From: Shewanella algidipiscicola
Lineage (GTDB): Bacteria; Pseudomonadota; Gammaproteobacteria; Enterobacterales; Shewanellaceae
Assembly: GCF_003605125.1 (NCBI RefSeq)
Contig: NZ_QPQT01000001.1
Location: 248,001-312,000, forward strand
Length of the DNA: 64,000 bases
Direction of reading: 5' to 3'
This document shows, piece after piece, positions 25,886 to 35,751 of this stretch. Every line of letters begins with the position of its first letter. Within the stretch, counting starts at the first letter, position 1. The notes beneath the pieces are model-generated. The model saw nothing but the letters and a program-made list of their open reading frames with translations, ran no database searches and was not told where the DNA came from. The position numbers were made by a program, and so were the translations under genes.

Positions 25886-27061
25886 TTATAGCACTTCAAC
25901 CAAGCTGGCTATCAGGTGGTCAAGCTGCGCCTGAGTGTGATTCACATTAAGGGTAATTCTTAGGCGGGCACTGCCTTTAGGCACCGTTGGCGGCCGTATC
26001 GACCCGACCCAAATGCCTCGCGCTTTAAGCCCATCGGTTACCGCTTGTAAGCGCTCAAGCTCGCCTATCACTATGGGTTGAATTGGCGTAACCGAGTCGC
26101 TCAGCGTGATCCCCGCTTGCTGACATTGCCGCCTAAAGGCATCGATGATGCCGTGCAAGGTGTCTGCGATCTTGGTTGACTCACCAAGCCATTTGACCGC
26201 GCGATAGGCAACATAGGCATTAGCAGGAGACAGCGCCGTCGAATAGATGTAATGGCGGGCATTGGCCACCATAAAATCGATACACGCTTGCGAGCCTAAA
26301 ATCGCCGCGCCCTGACACCCCAGCGCCTTGCCAAAAGTGACCACCTGCACGTCGCAGTTGCTAACGCTCGCCCGCGGCTGCTTTGCCACAGGTAACACCC
26401 CAAAACCGTGGGCATCGTCAACGATAAGCCAACTTTGTGCCTGTTGGCATGCTTGATACAGCGCCCCCAACGGCGCACAGTCACCATCCATGCTAAAGAC
26501 ACTTTCGGTGATCACCGCTTGCGGCTGATGAGTGGCAATAAGCTTAACCGCCGCATCAATATCGTTATGGGCAAAGCGCTTTAAATGTGCACCGCTATCG
26601 CGTAAGCCATCGATAAGTGAGGCATGGATCAACTTATCGGCCACCACGGTATCATGGCGGTCAAACAAGGTTTTCATCAATGCAGTATTGGCGCTAAAGC
26701 CCGAGCAAAATAGCAAGGCAGCTTCATGTCCGCTGGCCTCACACAAGGCCTGTTCAAGTTGACGATGCGCCTCACTGTAGCCTGTGACTAAAGGAGATGC
26801 ACCGCTTCCCACGCCATATAATTGACTACCTTGGCTCATGGCCTCCACCAGCACAGAAGCTTGGCTCAGGCCTAAATAGTCGTTACTGCTGAAATTAATA
26901 AAGCTGACACCCTCGAGCATAAACTCATTTGGCGTGTTATCGCCCGCCTTAGCGATTGCCAAGGCGCGGCGCTGACGCAGTAACCCTGCGTGACGGGCGC
27001 GCGCCATCTGGGTATCGATTTTTTGGCTCAGTCGACTCACCTTAGGTGTGGCTGCACTCAT
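25886..27061 (-). CDS. bioF: BioF 8-amino-7-oxononanoate synthase
   Basis: 391 residues. PLP enzyme joining pimeloyl-ACP and L-alanine. Marks: FSSNDYLGLS near residue 55, the VDDAHGFGVL motif whose Asp binds the PLP ring nitrogen, and the PLP lysine in VVTFGKALGCQGAA. Follows bioB after 45 bases on the minus strand. Confidence 0.96.
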   Translation of the reverse strand: MSAATPKVSRLSQKIDTQMARARHAGLLRQRRALAIAKAGDNTPNEFMLEGVSFINFSSNDYLGLSQASVLVEAMSQGSQLYGVGSGASPLVTGYSEAHRQLEQALCEASGHEAALLFCSGFSANTALMKTLFDRHDTVVADKLIHASLIDGLRDSGAHLKRFAHNDIDAAVKLIATHQPQAVITESVFSMDGDCAPLGALYQACQQAQSWLIVDDAHGFGVLPVAKQPRASVSNCDVQVVTFGKALGCQGAAILGSQACIDFMVANARHYIYSTALSPANAYVAYRAVKWLGESTKIADTLHGIIDAFRRQCQQAGITLSDSVTPIQPIVIGELERLQAVTDGLKARGIWVGSIRPPTVPKGSARLRITLNVNHTQAQLDHLIASLVEVL

Positions 27062-27106
27062 ATGGCCAACATCAGCAACAAGGCACTTAACACGTTCAAC
27101 ATTAAA

Positions 27107-28159
27107 TTAAAGCGCCGCCGCATCATAAAAAGGCTGTGTCTGCTTGGCTTTGATGGCTTCGGCCTTGGCAAATACCGCTTTTTCTTCTTCAATGGTTGCC
27201 GCTTTACCCTGTTCTGGGTGCAAGCCTAAACGTTTAAATAGCGCCATATCGTCGTTTTCTTCAGGGTTGCTGGTGGTGAGTAATTTGCAACCGTAAAAAA
27301 TCGAGTTGGCGCCGGCAAAGAAACACATGGCTTGTAGCTCATCGCTCATGCTCTCGCGTCCAGCCGACAGACGCACACGTGAGTGAGGCATCATAATACG
27401 CGCAACGGCAATGGTGCGCACAAACTCTAGCGGATCAAGATCGTCCAAATTCTCAAATGGCGTGCCCGCCACTTTCACTAACATATTGATAGGGACAGAG
27501 TCAGGGTGCTGCTCCATGTTCGCCAACTGCTGCAATAAGCCAGCGCGATCGCTCGCCTGCTCACCCATGCCGACAATACCGCCAGAACACACTTTCATGC
27601 CCGCGGCGCGCACATTCGATAAGGTGTCTAATCTGTCTTGATAGGTACGCGTAGTGATGATATCGCCATAATATTCTGGCGAGGTGTCTAAGTTGTGGTT
27701 GTAGTAGTCAAGCCCAGCCCCAGCCAGTTCTTCCGCTTGCGAGGGCGACAACATCCCCAGCGTCATGCAGGTTTCCATACCCATGGCTTTGACTTCCGCC
27801 ACCATATCTTTAAGGTACGGCATATCGCGCTCATGGGGATTACGCCACGCAGCGCCCATACAAAAACGCGATGCACCGGCGGCTTTCGCGGCGCGAGCCT
27901 CGGTAAGGACTTTATCAATTTCAATCAGCCGCTCTTTTTCAAGTCCGGTGTCATAACGGGCGCTCTGAGGACAATATTTGCAGTCTTCTGGGCAAGCCCC
28001 CGTCTTAATTGACAGTAGACGACTGATCTGCACTTCGTTAGGATCGTACACTTGACGATGAATACTGTGGGCCTTAAACAATAAGTCGTTCATCGGCAAT
28101 GCAAAAAGTGATTCTATTTCATCACGTTGCCAGTCATGACGTAGTGGTATTTGTGACAT
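27107..28159 (-). CDS. bioB: BioB biotin synthase
   Basis: 350 residues. Radical-SAM enzyme inserting sulfur into dethiobiotin. The cluster motif [11 protein letters not shown] supplies CxxxCxxC; later motifs NHNLDTS and RLSAGRE (with the Arg that binds the [2Fe-2S] cluster) are present. First gene of the minus-strand biotin group, divergent from bioA with a candidate BirA operator in between. Confidence 0.97.
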   Translation of the reverse strand: MSQIPLRHDWQRDEIESLFALPMNDLLFKAHSIHRQVYDPNEVQISRLLSIKTGACPEDCKYCPQSARYDTGLEKERLIEIDKVLTEARAAKAAGASRFCMGAAWRNPHERDMPYLKDMVAEVKAMGMETCMTLGMLSPSQAEELAGAGLDYYNHNLDTSPEYYGDIITTRTYQDRLDTLSNVRAAGMKVCSGGIVGMGEQASDRAGLLQQLANMEQHPDSVPINMLVKVAGTPFENLDDLDPLEFVRTIAVARIMMPHSRVRLSAGRESMSDELQAMCFFAGANSIFYGCKLLTTSNPEENDDMALFKRLGLHPEQGKAATIEEEKAVFAKAEAIKAKQTQPFYDAAAL

Positions 28160-28250
28160 GGATAGCGGCCCTTACTCTGAATATGATCGCGATGAAGTCA
28201 TACCATTCATCGACATTTATGTTGCTTAGCATACCTTTAGGTCTTAATCT

Positions 28251-28279
28251 GTCAACGCCAACCAGTGCGCCAAGTTGAC
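28251..28279. promoter_or_regulatory. Candidate BirA operator between bioB and bioA
   Basis: Inverted half-sites GTCAAC (28251-28256) and GTTGAC (28274-28279) with a 17-base spacer, in the 150-base divergent gap. BirA operators have two distant inverted halves with a similar GTnAAC-type core, and BirA is known to control divergent bioA/bioB genes in enterics. A third GTCAAC at 28285-28290 makes the call less certain. Confidence 0.45.
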
Positions 28280-28309
28280 TAATGGTCAACAATTAACCAC
28301 GGAGACGCT

Positions 28310-29647
28310 ATGACCGCGACACCCCCTATCGATTATGATTTTGACAAACAACACATCTGGCATCCTTATACCTCTATGACCCACGCCCAGCCTACCTTTG
28401 GCGTAGTGTCAGCCGATGGTTGTGAACTCACCCTCGACAATGGACAGCAACTGATCGACGGCACCAGCTCATGGTGGGCCTGTGTCCACGGTTATAGTCA
28501 CCCTTATATTCTTGAGGCGATGCAAGCGCAGCTGCACACCTTAAGCCATGTTATGTTTGGCGGGATCACCCATCACAGCGCCATCGACGTGTGTAAAAAG
28601 CTGCTCAATTTGACCAGTGATAACTTAACCAAGGTGTTTTTAGCCGACTCTGGCTCGATTGCCGTTGAAGTTGCCATGAAAATGGCACTGCAATATTGGC
28701 AAGGCCAGCAGCTGCCCAATAAGCAACGTATCTTAACGGTAAAAAATGGCTATCACGGTGACACGTTTGCCGCCATGAGCGTGTGCGATCCCGAAGGCGG
28801 CATGCACACCATGTTTGGTAATGCGGTCACCCAACAGCTGTTTGTTAATGCACCGCAAACCCCATTTGGTGAGCCATTACAACACGATGATCTGAGCTCG
28901 ATGCGCGATGCACTCGATGAACACCACCAGAGCATTGCGGCGGTGATTATCGAACCCATCATGCAAGGGGCTGGCGGCATGCGTTTTTATTCGAGCGATT
29001 ACCTCAAAGGCTTAAGAGCCCTGTGTGATGAATACCAAGTGCTGCTGATTTTAGATGAAATTGCCACAGGTTTTGGCCGCACCGGTAAGTTGTTTGCCTA
29101 TGAGCATGCCGCTATTGAAGCCGATATCCTATGTGTGGGTAAGGCCCTAACAGGCGGTTATATCTCCCTTGCTGCCACGCTCTGTAGTGACGATGTTGCC
29201 CAAGGGATCAGTGACTCGCCCTCGGGGGTCTTTATGCATGGGCCAACCTTTATGGGTAATCCACTGGCCTGCGCTGCGGCCAGTGCCAGTTTAGATCTCA
29301 TCGCCCGCAATGAGTGGATTGAGCAGGTGGCGCAAATTGAGGCGCAAATGCAGACAGAATTAGCGCCGGCAAGCACATTGCCTGGCGTGGCCGCGGTGAG
29401 AGTGCTGGGGGCCGTGGGGGTGATAGAGATGCAACAACCATTGAATACCGCCCAGTTACAGCAGGCGTTTGTTGACTTAGGTGTCTGGATCCGCCCTTTT
29501 GGGCGCTTAATCTACATTATGCCGCCTTACTGCATTGATCAGCAGCAACTCACTCAGCTGACCAATGCAATGACATCGGTGGCAAAAATGGTGGGTGAGC
29601 AAAGCGCTAACGGGCAAGTACAGCCACAATTTATCAGTCACGGCTAA
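28310..29647 (+). CDS. bioA: BioA adenosylmethionine-8-amino-7-oxononanoate aminotransferase
   Basis: 445 residues. Class-III PLP aminotransferase making diaminopelargonate from KAPA with SAM as amino donor. HIWHPYTSM near the N-terminus and the SSWWACVHGY motif are specific to BioA; DEIATGFGRTG and the PLP lysine in LCVGKALTGGY are intact. A GGAG ribosome binding site precedes the ATG. Divergent from bioB. Confidence 0.97.
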   Translation: MTATPPIDYDFDKQHIWHPYTSMTHAQPTFGVVSADGCELTLDNGQQLIDGTSSWWACVHGYSHPYILEAMQAQLHTLSHVMFGGITHHSAIDVCKKLLNLTSDNLTKVFLADSGSIAVEVAMKMALQYWQGQQLPNKQRILTVKNGYHGDTFAAMSVCDPEGGMHTMFGNAVTQQLFVNAPQTPFGEPLQHDDLSSMRDALDEHHQSIAAVIIEPIMQGAGGMRFYSSDYLKGLRALCDEYQVLLILDEIATGFGRTGKLFAYEHAAIEADILCVGKALTGGYISLAATLCSDDVAQGISDSPSGVFMHGPTFMGNPLACAAASASLDLIARNEWIEQVAQIEAQMQTELAPASTLPGVAAVRVLGAVGVIEMQQPLNTAQLQQAFVDLGVWIRPFGRLIYIMPPYCIDQQQLTQLTNAMTSVAKMVGEQSANGQVQPQFISHG

Positions 29648-29713
29648 TGGCTAAAAGCTCAAACTAAGTGCTAAGTGCTGAGCCTGCCAGTTTGCCAGCG
29701 TAATCGAGAGCCG

Positions 29714-30850
29714 TCAGACTCTGATATTAATACGGTTTCGACCATCAGATTTGGCCCGGTACAGAGCGGTATCGGCGGCGCACAACAGGGCTTTAGAGGT
29801 GCGGTATTGGCCTAAGGTTTCCACGGCAATCCCCTGACTGACACTGACACGCACCGAACCATGTAACCCCAAGTCGGTAAATGACAAATGATTAATGGCA
29901 GTTTGTACGCGTTGGGCGCAAAGCTGCGCAGCGGTAGCATCACAGTTAGGTAAAATAAGCGCAAACTCCTCCCCACCGTAGCGCGCAGCCATGCATTGAC
30001 TGGTGGGTAATGCGCTATCAATCACCGCCGCTATCTTCTTCAGGCAGGCATCACCATTGACATGACCATACCTGTCATTAAACAGCTTAAAATAATCAAC
30101 ATCGATCACCACTAAGCTCAGTGGCTGATGGTCATTATTACAATCGACCCAGCAACGCTCTATCTCTTCATCAAACGCATGGCGATTGGCTAATCCAGTT
30201 AACTTATCGGTGCGCGCCTGCAGCCTTAAGGCTTGGTATTGCGCCTTATGGCGAGTTAAATTGTGCATCACGCCCATGTACAGTGCTCCCTGCCCCGTTG
30301 GCGAAGCGGGTAAATAAGACAGGGATAAGTCGACATCTAAGCTCAAGCTATCGGCGCGCTGCAGCACTATCTCCTTAGTGCCCATATTCGCCAGTGCTTC
30401 TTGGCCGTTAGCCCCTTGTGCTAGTAGAGATAAATAGCGCTCTTTCACCTCAGGTTGCAAAAAATCACTCCAAGGTTGCTCCGTTAAGTCCTCTATTGAT
30501 GCGCCAAATAAGGTCGCAGCCATCGGATTGAGCATCTGTAACACGCCTTGCTCATTAATGATAAAAATGGCTTCATTAACATGGTTAATAACACTGGCCA
30601 GTGTGGTTAACAGTCCGGGCTGCACCTTAGTAGAGGGTAAGTTAAGCGTGGCTACATTTGCGTTGAAAGGTGAGTCCAGTATGGCCGCACTATCGGTATC
30701 AACACACCCACGGTGAGTTAATAAAGAACTATCTGCTGTAGCATCAGCATCGCCATGGTAGGCAGCCCATCTATCATCCAGTTTCTTGAGTGCCTCCAAG
30801 CTATCACCTCGGTATTGCTCAATCATGTTTACGCATTTATCAGCTTGCAT
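29714..30850 (-). CDS. PAS-GGDEF diguanylate cyclase
   Basis: 378 residues. A PAS domain (about residues 80-185, with EAIFIINEQGVLQMLNP) is followed by a GGDEF domain (about 210-378). The active-site motif is RYGGEEF, which supports cyclic-di-GMP synthesis from two GTP. The product-inhibition RxxD I-site that normally sits five residues before GGEEF is absent (TSQC in its place), so feedback inhibition is unlikely. No TM segment or signal peptide, so a cytoplasmic enzyme responding to a PAS ligand or partner. Single gene; upstream region holds a 13-bp tandem repeat. Confidence 0.92.
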   Translation of the reverse strand: MQADKCVNMIEQYRGDSLEALKKLDDRWAAYHGDADATADSSLLTHRGCVDTDSAAILDSPFNANVATLNLPSTKVQPGLLTTLASVINHVNEAIFIINEQGVLQMLNPMAATLFGASIEDLTEQPWSDFLQPEVKERYLSLLAQGANGQEALANMGTKEIVLQRADSLSLDVDLSLSYLPASPTGQGALYMGVMHNLTRHKAQYQALRLQARTDKLTGLANRHAFDEEIERCWVDCNNDHQPLSLVVIDVDYFKLFNDRYGHVNGDACLKKIAAVIDSALPTSQCMAARYGGEEFALILPNCDATAAQLCAQRVQTAINHLSFTDLGLHGSVRVSVSQGIAVETLGQYRTSKALLCAADTALYRAKSDGRNRINIRV

Positions 30851-31369
30851 ATCTTATCCCTCGACCTTGGCAGGCAGTCACGGCTTTCACCTTATGGGAT
30901 AAAGACTACCGCAGCGAAGTGAAATTAACCTTTCGGTACTCTTCCCACGCAAACCATTGGTTTGATTGATATTAAATGGTGACGGAAGATTAACTCAAGC
31001 GAGAAAAGTACCTCATTGAGGCTGATTATTGGCTCAACAAGATAAACAATGCAGATAAATAACCCATACAAACAACCTGCAGCAACATATACATAAGCAA
31101 TATGCACAACCAATATAAACGACTCAGATAAGCGACTCAGATAAACGACTCAGATAAGCGATAGACAACACAGATGAAGAGTCGCTAATTATGTATTTGT
31201 TCGCCCCAACGTTAACCGACCTCATGTAAACCGAGTCAGTGAAGCCATTTAATCTATGCACGCGCATAACGAGACATTAATAAAACAAGGGTTTCAATGA
31301 AGAAAATTAAGGGAGGGAGCGAAAGCTCAAAAAGCGCTGCAACTCAATGCAGCGCGACTCACTGTAATA
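30851..31369. other. Intergenic region with a 13-bp tandem repeat
   Basis: 519 bases between the DP-EP-like gene and the diguanylate cyclase gene. Contains the tandem repeat at 31118-31163. A 62-codon open frame at 30925-31113 has no coding look. No clear terminator. Confidence 0.5.
31118..31163. repeat. 13-bp tandem repeat, about 3.5 copies
   Basis: Units alternate AACGACTCAGATA and AGCGACTCAGATA (three full copies at 31118-31130, 31131-31143 and 31144-31156, then a partial one). It lies about 270 bases upstream of the diguanylate cyclase start. Confidence 0.85.
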
Positions 31370-31741
31370 TTAAATATGGTTTATAACTTGTGGATCTGGA
31401 CTTAACACTAGCAATGTATTGGCGGCATTAGATAACACAAACTGGAATTTGGTGGTGCCTGGGGTGTTATCTAGGTCCACCATTTGAATTAAGGTGCCAT
31501 CACTGCTAATCGTTACCGCATCGACAATACCGTCAAATGGCGTAATAAAGCCCACGCCGGTGAATTTAAGGCCTTTGCCGGTATTATCATTGAGCTGGTA
31601 GGTTATAGTACCCGCTTCAGTCACTGTAACATCGCCTTCACAAGGCTCGCCGTTAAAATGGCGATAACTGAATACGGGTTCACCGTTTTCTAAATCGACA
31701 TTCACTTTCACATAATGGGCCTGACCGGCTGCTTTAGACAT
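31370..31741 (-). CDS. Small beta-rich protein, DP-EP-family-like
   Basis: 123 residues, no signal peptide, no membrane segment, rich in beta-type residues. The GEPVFSY and [10 protein letters not shown] segments recall the DP-EP family (DUF1888), whose function is unknown; this match is from memory of the family and is tentative. AAGGA lies six bases before the ATG. It follows the large STAND-type gene on the same strand after 247 bases and may be its partner or its regulated product. A 14-bp direct repeat lies just upstream. Confidence 0.7.
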   Translation of the reverse strand: MSKAAGQAHYVKVNVDLENGEPVFSYRHFNGEPCEGDVTVTEAGTITYQLNDNTGKGLKFTGVGFITPFDGIVDAVTISSDGTLIQMVDLDNTPGTTKFQFVLSNAANTLLVLSPDPQVINHI

Positions 31742-31770
31742 TTGATTTCCTTTTAATATTACGCCAGAAA

Positions 31771-31805
31771 CTAGAAACTAAGCACTAGAAACTAAGCACT
31801 AGAAC
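31771..31805. repeat. 14-bp tandem repeat, about 2.5 copies
   Basis: Unit CTAGAAACTAAGCA twice without mismatch (31771-31784, 31785-31798) plus half a copy. It lies 30 bases upstream of the DP-EP-like gene, in its probable leader. Confidence 0.85.
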
Positions 31806-31988
31806 AAAAATGATGATTGACATCACTACCTATAAATTAACTGTCTTTTGTTACAATTTTTACCCGTACAGCTAATGCTTACAACTTGATTAACAATTTA
31901 AATCGCTTATGTTAGCAGTGCTATTAGCGAATAATGGTTGAACAACAGGTTAACTACTGGCTGACGACAGAATAAATAAAGCCAAGCA

Positions 31989-34900
31989 CTAAAACGTTAT
32001 ACCGCCAACGCCTGCGCTGCTGAGGCGCTGCACTAGCTCGCTGCTGTTGTCTAACTCGCCCAAGCAGTCGAGCGCTTTAGCCAGCGGGATCCCGTAACGG
32101 GGATCTTTATCCAGTAACACTATCGGGCTAAGCAGGCTGTGGGCCTTAGCGCACAGTGCGGTGATCTCTGCGCTGTGCTGTGTTGGGTTAACAGGTGTTT
32201 TTTGTGATAACTTTTTTTGTAATAGCTGCGCCTGTAATAACTGGCTTTCTGCCAATCTCAGGGTATAGCCAGAATTTTGGCTAAACTCTTTGGTTAACGC
32301 TTGATAGGACGCAATAGCGGGCTCGATATAGCGCTGGCTTTGTTCATGCTTGCCAACATTAAACAAGTGCCGCGCCGCAGCGTATTGAAACGCGGCCCAC
32401 ACCTCCCTATTTCTGGGTGAACTAGCCAGTTGTTCATCAGCCGTTAACAAAACCGCTAATCTCTCAATATTGAAGGCATTATCGCTGTCAAAATATTGAT
32501 CGCTCAAATCCAGCAGTTGAAATAAAGAAAAATATCGCGTGATTTTCCATACATGATTATCGGGGTCTTGAATTAACGCACTGTCAATTGTATTCAATGC
32601 TAACGATGACTTGTTAACCGCATCGTGAACCCAACCTTGATAAAAAAGCAGTCGCGCAGCCCTATTGTAACTCCCTGTTAATCGATCTAATAAGTAAGGT
32701 TGATTTTCAAAGTTGAGCTGTTCGAGCTCTTGCTGGATCTGCTGATGGATCTCGATCGCGCGGCTAATCTCACCCGCCGATACCATCGCACTGGCGAGCC
32801 AAGAGCGCGTATCGGCAATATCGGCAATCATTTGGCTGCTATCTGGGTCTCTCGCAAGCGCTTGTAGCTTCAGTTGCAGTGATTGCTCAAAGGCGGCGGT
32901 AGCGCGGCTAAAATCCTTTCGCTTCATATACACAGAGCCCAGCGAGTTATGAGCGTAGGAGAGCTCCATCATGGCGTCTACATTATCAGGCGCCACTCGA
33001 TACATCCGCTGACTATAATTGAGATACTGTTCAAACCAAGGCTGTGTGGCACGCCAATCGCTGTTATCGTAGTGCAGTTGCCCTAGCCAAAAGGCATTGG
33101 CCCCCAAGGCTTTGAGTAAATCTAAATGATTGGGCTGCAAGTTTAACAGCGGCGCCATTTTGTTTTGAGCCGCTAACAGCGCGCTGCGGGCTTCATCGAC
33201 TTTATTACGCGAATAAGCCACCTCACCCATCGCCTCTAAGGTTTGACCATGCTGAAAACGGGCATCGAAACTGAGGTGTTTCTCATCATCATCCACCGAA
33301 AAGTCACTGAAATATTCCAGCGCTTTATTACTGATCCCATCGAGCAGGTCCATTCGGCCAATGCCGCGCAGCTTGTCAGCAAAATCCCCCACCATAAACC
33401 CGAGTAAGTTTTCTGCAGCCAAGCGCTTTTGCTGGGCTTGTTGCTCGGCATCGTGACTTTTAACACTCATTAAGATAGAGATAAACGTGAGCAGACATAA
33501 GAGTGCGACCGTCGCGCGCCCCGTCCAGCGCCTAACTTGGGCCCGCCGCCGTGAGGCGGCAATAAACGCCAGCTCTGGTTTATCTAAGGTAAAAAACGGG
33601 TTATCACAAAGCTGCTCTGCCTCATTGAGCGGTTTACCCGCCGCGAGCAAGTAGGCATTTTGTTTGTTTTCGCTCAGCCAGCGCTGCGACAGATGAAACA
33701 GGCGGCTTTTAATGCTTAAGCTATGATGGTGCGCCTCTATCCATGCGGTGATCCTAGGCCATCGCCTGAGCAAGGCCTCGTGCGCAACACTAAAACAGGG
33801 CTCACCGTTTTGCAGATGGGAGACAAACAAGCGGCTATCCACCATCGCTTGTACTAGCTGCTGTTCATCCTGACTGTTTAACTGTGACCAGCGCGCAGTG
33901 CGGCTGGTAATGCTGTTTTCATCTTCCTTTAAGGTCACTAGCAGTGATAAGACTCGGGGTAAACAGCCTTGCTGCGCCGCACTTAACTGGCAAATGGTCT
34001 CTTCGGCTTGTTTGCCAATCGCGCCATCGATACCGCCAAGTTGGCGGTAGACACTGGCGCTTAATTGATTATCTTCGCTGCGTTGCAAATACAGCGACTG
34101 CAACACAAATTGCAGCATAGGCAAGGTGTCAGGGTTACCAGCGGCATCGGAGCAGATAAGCTCATCGAGCGGCATGGCACTGCGCTCATCAAACTCCCAG
34201 GTTAAATTGGCCGCAATCGCTGGCAGACGGATCATCTGTAACAGCTCTTGGCGACTCGGCGGCGCAAGATCAAAATGGGCGCCGCGAGATTTACCCGCCA
34301 TTAAACTAGGGTACTCAACCAACAAGGGGTAAAAATCGTTACGACAGGCGCTGACGACTAATACACTACCGGAGCTAGCAAGTTGCTCGATTAAATCAAC
34401 AAATTGATGTCTCTCTGTATCACTAAACAGTGGCGATGAGAGCAGTACTTCTAAGCGGTCAATAAACAGCGCCAGCATCGACAGATGATCGGCATGGGTT
34501 CGAAGTGCAGTGTTACAATGCTCAATCACGGCTTTGGGCTCGGTCTGCAGCAACTGGGCTAACGCTTGGGCGCTTGAGCCGTCAAATACCGGCACATCGT
34601 TGATCTCCCAATCGAGCATCACACTGGCTAAATCCATCAGCAATTGCCCACTGGTAACATCAGCAAGATCTAAGTGACTAAAAGACTTAACGTTAAGGCC
34701 GTTATAACCGTGCTCGCTCATTAAGTTGGGCATCACACCGGCGCTGATCAAAGAGGATTTACCACTGCCACTGGGGCCAAGCACTAAACAGAACCCACGA
34801 CCATACTGGATCTGCTGAGCAATGCGATCTAACAAGGTGGCGACCTGCTCGCTGCGGCCAAAAAACACTCCAGCGTGTTCAGGCCCAAAGGCTTTGAGGC

Positions 34901-35276
34901 CGGGATAGGGAGAGTCGCCTTGCCAGACTTGGGTTTTGGCTGCTTGCTCACTGCCGACAGGATAACTCACCTCGGCAAGCGTGCGATAACCGCGCTTACG
35001 TATGGTTTCAATGTAAGTGGGCTGGGTGGCACTGTCGCCTAAGGCGCGGCGCAGTTGATTGATAATTTTGTGTAGCGGATTGTCGCCGATATCGGCCGAT
35101 GGCCAACATTGTGCCACGATATCATCACTACTGAGCACCTCCCCCTGATGGCGACAGAGCAGCTGCAATACGTCCATGGCTTTAGGCTCAAGTTGTTTAA
35201 CCACTGAACCGCAGCGAAGGGTGTTGGCCGAGGGAATAACCTGCCAATCACCAAAATAAAAAATCTGCTCATCCAT
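31989..35276 (-). CDS. Winged-helix / STAND-type ATPase / TM / helical-repeat signalling protein
   Basis: 1095 residues. In order: an OmpR/CadC-type winged helix (residues ~1-102), a STAND-class P-loop NTPase with the entry motif SPYPGLKAF, Walker [10 protein letters not shown] (167-175), Walker B ALFIDRLEVLL (Asp near 273), the nSTAND1-type motif SVAHEALLRRWPRITAWIE (~496-514), one TM helix (~585-604), then about 480 residues of helical TPR-like repeats placed outside the membrane. Such a layout suggests a membrane-tethered transcription factor in which the repeats sense a ligand or protein and the ATPase switches DNA binding. Start is the ATG at 35276; an upstream TTG at 35315 is less likely. 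Signal and targets unknown. Confidence 0.87.
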   Translation of the reverse strand: MDEQIFYFGDWQVIPSANTLRCGSVVKQLEPKAMDVLQLLCRHQGEVLSSDDIVAQCWPSADIGDNPLHKIINQLRRALGDSATQPTYIETIRKRGYRTLAEVSYPVGSEQAAKTQVWQGDSPYPGLKAFGPEHAGVFFGRSEQVATLLDRIAQQIQYGRGFCLVLGPSGSGKSSLISAGVMPNLMSEHGYNGLNVKSFSHLDLADVTSGQLLMDLASVMLDWEINDVPVFDGSSAQALAQLLQTEPKAVIEHCNTALRTHADHLSMLALFIDRLEVLLSSPLFSDTERHQFVDLIEQLASSGSVLVVSACRNDFYPLLVEYPSLMAGKSRGAHFDLAPPSRQELLQMIRLPAIAANLTWEFDERSAMPLDELICSDAAGNPDTLPMLQFVLQSLYLQRSEDNQLSASVYRQLGGIDGAIGKQAEETICQLSAAQQGCLPRVLSLLVTLKEDENSITSRTARWSQLNSQDEQQLVQAMVDSRLFVSHLQNGEPCFSVAHEALLRRWPRITAWIEAHHHSLSIKSRLFHLSQRWLSENKQNAYLLAAGKPLNEAEQLCDNPFFTLDKPELAFIAASRRRAQVRRWTGRATVALLCLLTFISILMSVKSHDAEQQAQQKRLAAENLLGFMVGDFADKLRGIGRMDLLDGISNKALEYFSDFSVDDDEKHLSFDARFQHGQTLEAMGEVAYSRNKVDEARSALLAAQNKMAPLLNLQPNHLDLLKALGANAFWLGQLHYDNSDWRATQPWFEQYLNYSQRMYRVAPDNVDAMMELSYAHNSLGSVYMKRKDFSRATAAFEQSLQLKLQALARDPDSSQMIADIADTRSWLASAMVSAGEISRAIEIHQQIQQELEQLNFENQPYLLDRLTGSYNRAARLLFYQGWVHDAVNKSSLALNTIDSALIQDPDNHVWKITRYFSLFQLLDLSDQYFDSDNAFNIERLAVLLTADEQLASSPRNREVWAAFQYAAARHLFNVGKHEQSQRYIEPAIASYQALTKEFSQNSGYTLRLAESQLLQAQLLQKKLSQKTPVNPTQHSAEITALCAKAHSLLSPIVLLDKDPRYGIPLAKALDCLGELDNSSELVQRLSSAGVGGITF

Positions 35277-35433
35277 GTAAAAGAGATACCCTAAACGTAT
35301 TGGCCGCGTTAACAAAATGTTGGCGGCGACATTTTTTTGGCTACAACTTTATGCGCAGTCTAAGGTGAAGTCAATTAAACATAAGAAGAGTATTAGTAGA
35401 TAAGTATTAGATTATTCAAGGCATTGCCAAATT

Positions 35434-35470
35434 TGACTCAAGTTCGCCTCACCTAGGCTAACTTGAGTCA
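35434..35470. other. Long hairpin upstream of the STAND gene
   Basis: Eleven-bp perfect arms TGACTCAAGTT (35434-35444) and AACTTGAGTCA (35460-35470), with an inner GCCT/AGGC stem. There is no T run on either side, so a simple terminator is unlikely; an operator or RNA control element about 160 bases before the STAND gene start is possible. Confidence 0.75.
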
Positions 35471-35606
35471 GTCTAGCTGGCCTATATTTGCTTTACCGAT
35501 ATTGGCTTTGTCAGCATTAACCCTTTTTTATTCGGCTAAACCCATTCAGTGAAACTCTGGCGTAGGCATCATGGGCGTTGATGGGGTTTGTAGGAGATAG
35601 ATAACG

Positions 35607-35640
35607 GTGCAGGATACTGTGTGCAGGATGCTGTGTGCAC
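35607..35640. repeat. 14-bp tandem repeat, 2.4 copies
   Basis: Units GTGCAGGATACTGT and GTGCAGGATGCTGT (35607-35620, 35621-35634, one mismatch) plus GTGCAC. Confidence 0.8.
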
Positions 35641-35699
35641 ACATGCTAAGTCATGATGAGTGAGTCGCAACAACTCAAACACTATTAATGAATCTCATA

Positions 35700-35751
35700 T
35701 TAACTACTTATATTAACTACTTATATTAACTACTTATATTAAGTACTCATT
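35700..35751. repeat. 13-bp tandem repeat, about four copies
   Basis: Unit TTAACTACTTATA three times exactly (from 35700, 35713, 35726) and a degenerate fourth copy (35739-35751). Confidence 0.88.

Noticed and set aside
30925..31113. 62-codon open frame in the gap before the diguanylate cyclase
   Set aside because: No ribosome binding site, overlaps no conserved motif, likely chance.
31989..35276. Calling the STAND protein an antiphage system
   Set aside because: No effector domain, defence island or partner nuclease is visible; the DNA-binding domain points to regulation. Kept as a hypothesis only.
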